DNA of 23,450 nt from Pseudomonadota bacterium (lineage in GTDB: Bacteria > Myxococcota_A > Polyangia > Fen-1088): assembly GCA_023438785.1 (NCBI GenBank), contig JAEXQJ010000257.1, positions 1-23,450 of the forward strand. The letters run 5' to 3'. The notes below the pieces were generated by a model. That model saw nothing but the letters and a program-made list of their open reading frames with translations, was not told the DNA's origin and searched no databases. The position numbers were made by a program, and so were the translations under genes. This document shows, in pieces, positions 8,534-15,570 of this stretch (position 1 is the stretch's first letter; the number at the start of each line of letters is the position of its first letter).

Positions 8534-9412
8534 TCAGGGGGCGGTGCCTTGCGGGATGACGTCCACGGCGACGTGCAGGGCGTGGCGGCCGCCGCCATGG
8601 ATCACCCCGCGCAGGGGCGTGACGTCGCCAAAGTCGCGCCCCTGGGCCAGGGTGACGTGCTCGGGTCCCACCAGGCAGTCGTTGGTGGGATCGAGGTCTA
8701 CGAAGCCGAAGCGCGGCGACAGGACGGAGAGCCAGGCGTGCGAGGCGTCCGCCCCTTGCAAGCGCGGTTTGCCCGGCGGCGGTTTGGTGACCAGGTAGCC
8801 GCTCACGTAGCGGGCCGAGAGCCCCAAGCCGCGCAGACACGCGATCATCAGGTGCGAGAAGTCCTGGCAAACCCCGCGGCGTTTGGCGAACACCTCGGTC
8901 AGGGGCGTGGCGATGGTGGTGGCACGCGGATCGTAGGCGAAGTCGCGATGAATGCGCGCCATCAGATCCACACACGCCGCGAGCAAGGGCCGACCGGCTG
9001 GGAACGACGGCATCGCGTAGTCACGCAGCGACGGCATTTCCCCGACGAAGGGCGAGGGCAGGGCCATCTCCTGCGCGTGCAGCTCACTGGCGGCCGCGCC
9101 CGCGATCTCGGCCGCCGCCTCCCAGGGGACGTCGTCCTGAGGGCGCGGCGTTGGCGACTCGGCCACCTCGACCAGACTCTCCGCCACCACGGTCAGCTCG
9201 CTGTGCGGCGTGGCTATGGCGACGTAGGTGGCCGGGTTGCCGAAGTAGTCGGTGCGTTCGCGGTACACGAGGGGGACGGGCACGATGTCCAGCCTGCACG
9301 ACAGCCGGCGCTGTCGGCTCGACTCCCGCGGAACCAGATGCAGCTCGTGCTGCGAGCCACTGACCGGCTCAGCGTAGCGGTAGCGCGTGAGGTGGCGAAC
9401 CTGGTACAGCAC
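8534..9412 (-). CDS. transglutaminase-like cysteine protease family protein (paralogue A)
   Basis: A 292-residue protein with the bacterial transglutaminase-like N-terminal region (YQVRHLTRYRYAEPVSGSQH, LVPR, DYFGNP) and core. The Cys-His-Asp triad is visible: GVCQDFSHLMIACLRGLGL (Cys182), SHAWLSVL (His225) and FVDLDPTND (Asp241). The ARYVSGYL stretch after the Cys is typical of this family. By family knowledge these enzymes cleave or form amide bonds, and this subfamily is found beside circularly permuted ATP-grasp and alpha-E proteins. The start is GTG, with an AAGGG six bases upstream. The gene begins 13 bases after the fused ATP-grasp/alpha-E gene and is followed 25 bases later by the RND exporter, so the three form one operon. 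It is a paralogue of the gene at 14651-15517. Its substrate is unknown. Confidence 0.92.
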   Translation of the reverse strand: MLYQVRHLTRYRYAEPVSGSQHELHLVPRESSRQRRLSCRLDIVPVPLVYRERTDYFGNPATYVAIATPHSELTVVAESLVEVAESPTPRPQDDVPWEAAAEIAGAAASELHAQEMALPSPFVGEMPSLRDYAMPSFPAGRPLLAACVDLMARIHRDFAYDPRATTIATPLTEVFAKRRGVCQDFSHLMIACLRGLGLSARYVSGYLVTKPPPGKPRLQGADASHAWLSVLSPRFGFVDLDPTNDCLVGPEHVTLAQGRDFGDVTPLRGVIHGGGRHALHVAVDVIPQGTAP

Positions 9413-9425
9413 GGACTACCCTTTT

Positions 9426-11948
9426 TCAGGTGGGCCCCGCCAGGGACCGCGGCATCAAGGCGTGGCTGAGGTAGCTCCCGCACAGCTCGTCGGACAGGCC
9501 CATCAGATCGGCCTCTGTCTCGTGCAGGATGGCCTCCAGGGGCGGTGGCTCGCCGTCCGCCGGGGCTCGGCAGGCTGGCACCACGTCGAGCAGTTGCAGC
9601 CGAGTCAGCGCGCCCAGCGCCAGCCGTTCCTCGGCCCGCAGTCGCGCCTGGGCGCCGTCATGGGGCAGGTGTCGCAGGTGCTCGCGCAAGGCCGCGATCT
9701 GGAACAGCACGGCACGTGGGTTGCCTTCGTCCACCAGGAGCAGGTCCACCACGGCTGCCGGGTGCAGGCCCGCGAGGTAGCGCCGTCGATAGCTGATGCT
9801 GCTGTCCGCGACGGCCAGCAGGGTCTCCAGCAGGGTGCTGTTGTTCTCGGCCCCCGCGGCGAAGGCCGCGCGCAGCAGCGCCAGGAGTTGCAGCGCTCGT
9901 TCGAGCCGCCGGCCCATGTCCAGGAATCGCCAGCCGTGGCCGCGGGTCATGCTCTCCATGGCCAGCCCGGACAACGCGGACAAGCCGGTGACCACGCGAT
10001 CCAGAAAGCCGCTCAGACCGCCCAGCGTGGGTTGCGCGGTCAGGGCGGCCGCGCGCGCCGTCTCGTCGCCCAAGGTGCCCAGGACGCGGAATGTATCGGC
10101 GGACAGGCGATCGCGCACCGCCGCGGCGGAGCGGGTGGCCGCGCGAACCGCGTTGGCGAGCGAGCCCGGGGGAGCGGTCGAGCACAGACTGGTGGCCAGC
10201 CAAATCAGAGGTTGCTCATGCGACACGGGCAGCGGCGGCGACTCGGTGGTAGTGGCCATGGCCGCGAAGAGGGTGGGCAGGGCCGACGACGTGGAGACAC
10301 GAGCCTCGCCCTCATCGGCCAGCCGCCCGAGCAGGTGCCGGCCGAGTCGCGCCACGGCCTCCGCGCGTTCGGCATAGCGCCCCAGCCAGAACAGGTTTTC
10401 GGCGCTGCGGCTGGGCAGGTCCGCGCCTCCGCGGGACAGCTCGACAGAGCGCGCGGCTGGGGGCAGCAGGCTGAACTGTCCCACCGGCGCCTCGCCGTGG
10501 ACCCACACGTCCTTGGCCACGGCCCCGCGTGCGATGGCCACGTTGACCTCGGCCGCCTCCTGCGCGGCCAGCACCAGTCCCCCCGGCATGGCCACGTAAT
10601 CCGAGCCCGAGGCCACGGCGTAGGCGCGCAGGATTTGCCGTCGGGGCACGATGTCGTCCTGGGTCAGCAGGGGCGCCTGCGCGACGGCGACCTGTTCCTG
10701 GGCCACGAACCGTTCGGGGTGGGTACGCAACGCCGAGATGAAGGCCTGGCGGGCCTCGCCCTCCAGTTGGCCGCCGAACACCACCGACGGTCCCGCGCCC
10801 GGCCACACGGGACGGAAGACCATGGAGTCGACATGCCCCAGCACGTGACCGAGCGCCCTGGCGTCCCCGCACCAGTAACTGGGGGCCGTGGTCAACGACA
10901 GGGTCTCGCCGAAGAAGCTTCGGGCGATGCTGTCCAGGAACGGGAGAAGGGCCGGTGACTGTGCCAGCCCGCTGCCCAGGGCGTTGGCCACCGCCACCTG
11001 TCCGACGCGCGTGGCTTCTACCAGGCCGGGCACGCCGAGCTGCGAATCCGGACGCAGCTCCAAGGGATCGCAGTAGTCGTCGTCGGGCCGGCGGAGGATC
11101 ACGTCCACGGGGCTCAGCCCACCCAGGGTCTTGAGGAAGACCCTCCGCTCGCGCACGGTGAGATCACCGCCTTCCACCAGCGGGTAGCCCAGGTACTGGG
11201 CCAGGAACGCCTGCTCGAAGTAGGTGGGGCTGTGTGAGCCCGAACTGAGCACCACGATGCGCGGCTCGTCCCGCGACAGGGGCGACAGCGCCGCCAGTGT
11301 CTCGCGCAGGGTGCGGAAGAAGGACGCCAGGCGCACGATGTTGCCGGAGCGGAACGGTTCTTCGAGCACCCGCGCGATGACCAGACGATTCTCCAGCGCG
11401 TAGCCCGCGCCGGTGGGCGCCTGGGTGCGGTCGCGCAGCACGCAGGGCGCGCCGGTGGGCGTGCGGACCACGTCCGCGGCGTAAAGGTGCAGGTGCGCGG
11501 CCAGCTCGACGCCGTGACAGGGCCGCAGGAACGCGGGATTGCCCAGCACCAGGCGCGCGGGCAGGAATCCCTGTCGCATCAGCCGTTGCGGCCCGTAGAG
11601 ATCCTTCAGCACGCGATCGAGCAGACGGCCGCGCTCGGCGATTCCTTTGGCCAGCGTCGCGAATTCGGCGCTGTCGATCACCGAGGGCAGCTGGGTGAGG
11701 CGCCACGACCGATCGCTGGCCTCATCGCCACTGGGCAGGTTGTAGCTGACGCCGTGGTCGCGCACCAACTGACGGACCTGTTCGCAGCGCTGCCGCAGAC
11801 CCGTGCGGCCCATTTGATCGAAGAAGCCGACCAGGGACTGGACGGTGGCGCGGGGTCGGCCCCTGTCATCGACGAATTCGTCCCAGCACGCGGGCGCGGG
11901 CCGGTACGTGCCCGTGAAGGTCGGCGCGGCAGACTCCATCCCTGTCAT
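9426..11948 (-). CDS. fused circularly permuted ATP-grasp (type 2-like) + alpha-E domain protein
   Basis: About 840 residues from ATG 11948. ATG 11939 and a GTG at 11999 are alternative starts, and none has a strong Shine-Dalgarno. The first 490 residues align along their length with the separate ATP-grasp at 12232-13689, for example FRPDSMLGVPGLL there versus LRPDSQLGVPGLV here. The C-terminal part starts LPSRSAENLFWLGRYAERAE, the alpha-E signature, and contains WRFLDMGRRLERALQLL. The metal-binding EDN of the paralogue is RDR (171-173), the VVK lysine is Arg379, and the Gly-rich loop GSGGYG is PGAGPS. The ATP-grasp half may therefore be inactive or differently used. By family knowledge such proteins are amidoligase-like and co-occur with transglutaminases. 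First gene of the leftward operon with the transglutaminase and RND exporter. Cytoplasmic; no signal or membrane helix is visible. Confidence 0.88.
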   Translation of the reverse strand: MTGMESAAPTFTGTYRPAPACWDEFVDDRGRPRATVQSLVGFFDQMGRTGLRQRCEQVRQLVRDHGVSYNLPSGDEASDRSWRLTQLPSVIDSAEFATLAKGIAERGRLLDRVLKDLYGPQRLMRQGFLPARLVLGNPAFLRPCHGVELAAHLHLYAADVVRTPTGAPCVLRDRTQAPTGAGYALENRLVIARVLEEPFRSGNIVRLASFFRTLRETLAALSPLSRDEPRIVVLSSGSHSPTYFEQAFLAQYLGYPLVEGGDLTVRERRVFLKTLGGLSPVDVILRRPDDDYCDPLELRPDSQLGVPGLVEATRVGQVAVANALGSGLAQSPALLPFLDSIARSFFGETLSLTTAPSYWCGDARALGHVLGHVDSMVFRPVWPGAGPSVVFGGQLEGEARQAFISALRTHPERFVAQEQVAVAQAPLLTQDDIVPRRQILRAYAVASGSDYVAMPGGLVLAAQEAAEVNVAIARGAVAKDVWVHGEAPVGQFSLLPPAARSVELSRGGADLPSRSAENLFWLGRYAERAEAVARLGRHLLGRLADEGEARVSTSSALPTLFAAMATTTESPPLPVSHEQPLIWLATSLCSTAPPGSLANAVRAATRSAAAVRDRLSADTFRVLGTLGDETARAAALTAQPTLGGLSGFLDRVVTGLSALSGLAMESMTRGHGWRFLDMGRRLERALQLLALLRAAFAAGAENNSTLLETLLAVADSSISYRRRYLAGLHPAAVVDLLLVDEGNPRAVLFQIAALREHLRHLPHDGAQARLRAEERLALGALTRLQLLDVVPACRAPADGEPPPLEAILHETEADLMGLSDELCGSYLSHALMPRSLAGPT

Positions 11949-11999
11949 CGGAGCTGAGCGAGAGTGGCCCGGTCCGCGCACGCCGCGCGACGCGAGCAC

Positions 12000-12231
12000 G
12001 CGAAGGCAACTTCGGCTCGGTGGCTCAGGGCGAGGTGCACGTGCCTAGAGTAGCGCTGCCGCGTTTCGATCAGGTTTCGGCCGCGTATGCTCGCCGAAAA
12101 ATGAGAGGGAGGACCACCCGTCGGCCGGCGGAGATCGGGAATCAGCGAGTTACCGATTCTTCGCCGGGCGGAAACGCCCAGGCAATATGCGGGCGGTAGT
12201 CTTCGAAGGTGATGGGACCGGGAGCGCCTCC
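12000..12231. promoter_or_regulatory. divergent promoter region between the two amidoligase modules, with structured leader
   Basis: About 230 bases between the leftward fused gene and the rightward ATP-grasp gene. No protein-like reading frame is evident. Paired arms CGGCGGA 12126-12132 / TTCGCCG 12160-12166 (one G-T pair) and GAATC 12139-12143 / GATTC 12155-12159 form one stem system. A second hairpin GGGCG-GAAA-CGCCC at 12166-12179 has a GNRA-type loop. These would lie in the 5' leader of the rightward operon. A weak TATGCT (12086-12091) could be a -10 element, but its -35 partner is poor. Function is inferred only. Confidence 0.35.
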
Positions 12232-13689
12232 ATGACCACGCCAGACTTCCTCGACGAGATGTACGGCTTCTGCTCCCTGGACACCTTCGCGGCTCGCCAC
12301 CAACAAGGCCACGTGCGGGCGCCCTACGTGGCCATCGAGGAGTGGCTGCGTTCCACCGATGCCGCGACCTTCGCCCGCAAACGGGAAGAGGCGGACCTGA
12401 TCTTTCGCCGCGTGGGCATCACCTTCAACGTCTACGGCAGTCAGGCCGGCACCGAGCGGCTGATCCCTTTCGACATGATCCCCAGGGTGCTGGCGGCTGA
12501 TGAATGGTCACGCCTGGCCAGCGGGTTGGTTCAACGCGTGCGGGCCCTGAACCTCTTCCTGCACGACATCTATCACCGCCAGGACGTGGTTCGCGCCGGC
12601 ATCGTGCCCGAGTCGCACCTGCTGCTCAATTCCCTGTTTCGCCCCGAGATGAAGGGCGTGGATGTGCCGGGGAACGTCTACGTCCACATCGCGGGCATCG
12701 ACATCGTGCGCGTGGAGGAGGGGACGTTCTACGTCCTGGAAGACAACCTGCGTACGCCCTCGGGCGTGTCGTACATGCTGCAGAACCGGGCCGTGATGAT
12801 GCGTCTGTTCCCGCAGGTCTTTGCCAAGGCTCGCGTGGCACCCGTCGACCACTACAGCCAGGAGCTGCTGCGCACGTTGCGATCCCTCGCTCCCGCCAGC
12901 ACCGAGGGCGAGCCCACCGTCGTGGTGATGACCCCCGGCCCCTACAACAGCGCCTATTTTGAGCACACCTTCCTGGCCGAGCAGATGGGCGTCGAGTTGG
13001 TCGAGGGGCAGGATCTGTTCGTGCGCGACAACGTGGTCTACATGCGCACGACCTTGGGCCCGCGGCGGGTCGACGTCATCTACCGGCGCATCGACGATGA
13101 CAGCCTGGATCCGCTGGCCTTCCGTCCCGACAGCATGCTGGGCGTGCCGGGGCTGCTCAGCGTGTACCGCAGCGGCGGCGTGACCCTGGCCAATGCCATC
13201 GGCACCGGGGTGGCGGACGACAAATCGAGCTACCCGTACGTCCCCGACCTCATCAAGTTCTACCTGGGCGAGACGCCGATCCTCTCCAACGTCCCCACCT
13301 ACCGTTGCTCGCTGGACGCCGATCGCGCCTACGTCCTGGAACACCTGGCCGAACTGGTGGTCAAGCAGACGCAGGGCTCGGGCGGTTACGGCATGCTGGT
13401 CGGGCCGCGCAGCACGCGCGCCGAGCAAGAGAAGTTTCGCGCCCTCATCGTGGCCCAGCCCGAGAGTTATATCGCGCAGCCCACGCTGGCCCTGTCGTCG
13501 TGCCCCACCTTTGTCGAGGAGGGCATCGCCCCTCGGCACATCGACCTGCGGCCTTTCATCCTCACCGGCGCCACGGGCTGCGTGGTGGTGCCCGGCGGCT
13601 TGACCCGCGTGGCGCTCGCGCGCGGCTCGCTGGTCGTCAACTCTTCCCAGGGCGGCGGCACCAAAGACACCTGGGTGCTGCGTCCATGA
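12232..13689 (+). CDS. circularly permuted ATP-grasp protein, amidoligase-like (stand-alone)
   Basis: 485 residues from ATG 12232, chosen because GGGAG lies seven bases upstream and the length fits the family; ATG 12187 would add 15 unlike residues. The permuted order is visible: the metal-binding segment LEDNLRTPSG (Glu170, Asn172) precedes the nucleotide-binding lysine and loop VVKQTQGSGGYG (Lys378, Gly382-Gly387), followed by IDLRPFILTG (Arg440) and NSSQGGGTKDTWVL at the C terminus. All expected motifs look intact, so it is probably an active ATP-dependent ligase forming an amide bond through an acyl phosphate. The family (Pfam CP_ATPgrasp; Mycobacterium tuberculosis Rv2411c) typically lies in a triad with alpha-E and transglutaminase proteins, exactly as here. 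The next gene starts 13 bases downstream. Physiological substrates are not known to me. Confidence 0.92.
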   Translation: MTTPDFLDEMYGFCSLDTFAARHQQGHVRAPYVAIEEWLRSTDAATFARKREEADLIFRRVGITFNVYGSQAGTERLIPFDMIPRVLAADEWSRLASGLVQRVRALNLFLHDIYHRQDVVRAGIVPESHLLLNSLFRPEMKGVDVPGNVYVHIAGIDIVRVEEGTFYVLEDNLRTPSGVSYMLQNRAVMMRLFPQVFAKARVAPVDHYSQELLRTLRSLAPASTEGEPTVVVMTPGPYNSAYFEHTFLAEQMGVELVEGQDLFVRDNVVYMRTTLGPRRVDVIYRRIDDDSLDPLAFRPDSMLGVPGLLSVYRSGGVTLANAIGTGVADDKSSYPYVPDLIKFYLGETPILSNVPTYRCSLDADRAYVLEHLAELVVKQTQGSGGYGMLVGPRSTRAEQEKFRALIVAQPESYIAQPTLALSSCPTFVEEGIAPRHIDLRPFILTGATGCVVVPGGLTRVALARGSLVVNSSQGGGTKDTWVLRP

Positions 13690-13702
13690 GGTCTGTCACG
13701 CC

Positions 13703-14641
13703 ATGCTGAGCCGAACCGCCGACAACCTGTACTGGACGGGCCGCTATATGGAACGCGCGGAGAACCTGGCCCGCGTGCTCGATGTCAGCTATCGCAACTC
13801 TCTGCTGGGCCTGGCCAACACGTCGCCCGAGACCGAGTGGCGAGACGCGCTGGCCAGCTTGGGCAATCCCGGCCAGTTCTACGAACGCGGCTATCGGCTC
13901 ACCGAGGCTGACATCACGCGCTTCTTCGCGGTGGACATGGAGAGTCCGTGCAGCATCAAGTTCTGCGTGCACGCGGCCCGAGAAAACGCCCGTGCCCTGC
14001 GTGCCGTGATCTCCACCGAGATGTGGGAGAGCCTGAACACGACCTGGTTGACGGTGGCCAACCTGGACGAGGAGGCACTCAAGGCGCGAGGCCTGCGCGA
14101 GTTCTGCGACTGGGTCAAGGATCGCTCGCACCTGTTCCGCGGTGTCTCGCACGGCACGACCCTGCACAACGATGCCTTCCACTTCTTGCGCCTGGGGACG
14201 TTCCTCGAACGCGGGGACAGCACCGCGCGCCTGCTGGACACCAAGTTTCGCTCTCTCGAAGGAATGAAGGCGGAGGTGACCGGCGCGACCTACTATGCCT
14301 GGGGCTCGGTGTTGCGCCAGGCCAGCGCCTTTCGCGCCTACCACCAGACGTACCACGACGTGATCACACCCGGCCGCGTGGCCGACCTGTTGATCCTGCG
14401 GCTGGAGATGCCGCGCAGTCTGCGCTTTTGCGCGCACCAGGTGACGGAACACCTGGACGCGCTGGCGGGCACGCGTGATTTGGAGGCGCAGCGCCTGGCG
14501 GGCGAGTTGCACGCGCGGCTGCGTTTCACGCGGGCTGATCGGGTGCTGGCCGGCGGACTGCACGAATTCTTGGGGGATGTGGTCCTGCGCCTCGCCGAGT
14601 TGTCGGCGCAGCTTGCGCGCGACTTCATGATGACCATCTAG
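13703..14641 (+). CDS. alpha-E domain protein (DUF403)
   Basis: A 312-residue all-helical protein opening with the family signature MLSRTADNLYWTGRYMERAENLARVLD. It is partner of the circularly permuted ATP-grasp in this class of locus (M. tuberculosis counterpart Rv2410c); its biochemical role is unknown. A second copy of the same motif lies later in the protein, LRLGTFLERGDSTARLLD (residues around 170-185), showing an internal repeat of the GRY-x-ERA helix. Translation is probably coupled to the preceding gene: GAGGT at 13688-13692 overlaps its TGA, ten bases before the ATG. It is the separate counterpart of the C-terminal domain of the fused leftward protein. No signal peptide or membrane helix is visible. 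Confidence 0.9.
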   Translation: MLSRTADNLYWTGRYMERAENLARVLDVSYRNSLLGLANTSPETEWRDALASLGNPGQFYERGYRLTEADITRFFAVDMESPCSIKFCVHAARENARALRAVISTEMWESLNTTWLTVANLDEEALKARGLREFCDWVKDRSHLFRGVSHGTTLHNDAFHFLRLGTFLERGDSTARLLDTKFRSLEGMKAEVTGATYYAWGSVLRQASAFRAYHQTYHDVITPGRVADLLILRLEMPRSLRFCAHQVTEHLDALAGTRDLEAQRLAGELHARLRFTRADRVLAGGLHEFLGDVVLRLAELSAQLARDFMMTI

Positions 14642-14644
14642 GAG
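14640..14644 (+). promoter_or_regulatory. Shine-Dalgarno of the downstream transglutaminase gene, overlapping the alpha-E stop codon
   Basis: AGGAG overlaps the TAG stop at 14639-14641 and is six bases from the ATG at 14651. Such a strong, overlapping site points to translational coupling of the two genes. Confidence 0.75.
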
Positions 14645-14650
14645 AACCGC

Positions 14651-15517
14651 ATGCGATTGTCCATCGTTCACGAGACGAGGTACCGGTACTCCACGCCGGC
14701 CAACTACACGGTTCAGTATCTGCGGCTGTCTCCCCAGTCGACCGCGCAGCAGACGGTGCTCAACTGGCGCCTGGACCTGCCCGCGCCGGCCCGCTCGTTC
14801 GTCGACGGGTTCGGCAACATGGCCCACCTCCTGGTCATCGACCGGCCGCACGACGAGGTTCGCATTCGTGCTCTGGGCGAAGTCGACGTCGAGGAAAATC
14901 CCGTCGTGCTGCCCGACCCGGGACCGCAGCGCCCCGAGATCTACATGCGGTCAACCGCGCTGACCACGCAGGACGAGGCCATGAGCCGTTTCGCCGAGGT
15001 CTTCCGACGGCAGAGCGTGGACGATCCGGCGTCCGCGGTCGAGGCGTTGATGACAGCCGTGCGCGACAAGGTCGACTACAAGAGCGGCGTCACCGAGGTC
15101 ACGACGCCCGCGGCGCAGGCCTTCGCGCGTGGGGCTGGGGTGTGCCAGGACCACGCGCACGTCTTCGTGTCGTGCTGCCGCCAGCTCAGCATCCCGGCTC
15201 GCTACGTGAGCGGCTATCTGGCGCCCAAGACCATCACCGTCGCGGCGGATGGCAGCGTGCAAGGCCTGGCCAGTCACGCCTGGGCCGAGGCGTGGATCGA
15301 CGGCGTGGGCTGGCAGGGCTTCGACGTGGCCAACCGCGTGCGCGCCCACGGCCGGCACGTCCGTGTGGCCGTGGGCCTCGACTACCTGGATGCCTGTCCG
15401 GTGCGGGGATTTCATCGTGGCGGCAGCGGCGAATCATTGGGCGTGGATGTTCGTGTGAGCGCGGGAGCCGACGAGTCGACGCTGACCAGGCTGGCGCAGG
15501 AACAGCAGCAACAGTAG
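14651..15517 (+). CDS. transglutaminase-like cysteine protease family protein (paralogue B)
   Basis: A 288-residue protein with the same architecture as paralogue A: N-terminal ETRYRYSTPANYTVQYLRLSP and DGFGNMAHLLV, then the core triad GVCQDHAHVFVSCCRQL (Cys165), SHAWAEAWID (His209) and WQGFDVANR (Asp225). The catalytic residues are present, so it should be active as a thiol amidase/peptidase or transferase. The last residues are glutamine-rich (AQEQQQQ), which could be an artefact of C-terminal drift. It ends the rightward ATP-grasp, alpha-E, transglutaminase operon (nine-base gap to alpha-E) and, unlike the leftward operon, has no transporter after it. The M. tuberculosis counterpart is Rv2409c. 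Substrate unknown. Confidence 0.92.
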   Translation: MRLSIVHETRYRYSTPANYTVQYLRLSPQSTAQQTVLNWRLDLPAPARSFVDGFGNMAHLLVIDRPHDEVRIRALGEVDVEENPVVLPDPGPQRPEIYMRSTALTTQDEAMSRFAEVFRRQSVDDPASAVEALMTAVRDKVDYKSGVTEVTTPAAQAFARGAGVCQDHAHVFVSCCRQLSIPARYVSGYLAPKTITVAADGSVQGLASHAWAEAWIDGVGWQGFDVANRVRAHGRHVRVAVGLDYLDACPVRGFHRGGSGESLGVDVRVSAGADESTLTRLAQEQQQQ

Positions 15518-15533
15518 GCGTCGTACCGGCCGT

Positions 15534-15553
15534 GGACGCGGTGGGCCGCGTTT
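15534..15553. terminator. candidate bidirectional terminator hairpin between convergent genes
   Basis: ACGCGG (15536-15541), loop TGGG, CCGCGT (15546-15551) is a perfect 6-bp stem extendable by two G-T pairs. It lies between the transglutaminase end (+) and the MATE end (-). There is only TTT after it on +, so efficiency is uncertain. Confidence 0.45.
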
Positions 15554-15570
15554 CGAGGTGAGCGGGGTGC

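Noticed and set aside
12101..12199. Short ATG frame of about 32 codons in the divergent intergenic region, a possible leader peptide
   Set aside because: No Shine-Dalgarno lies upstream, and its Arg-rich translation ends before the ATP-grasp start with no regulatory codon run, so there is no support beyond chance.
12508..13539. 343-codon frame antisense to the ATP-grasp gene
   Set aside because: It is a mirror of a strongly motif-bearing gene, with His/Gly/Val-rich composition typical of GC shadow frames.
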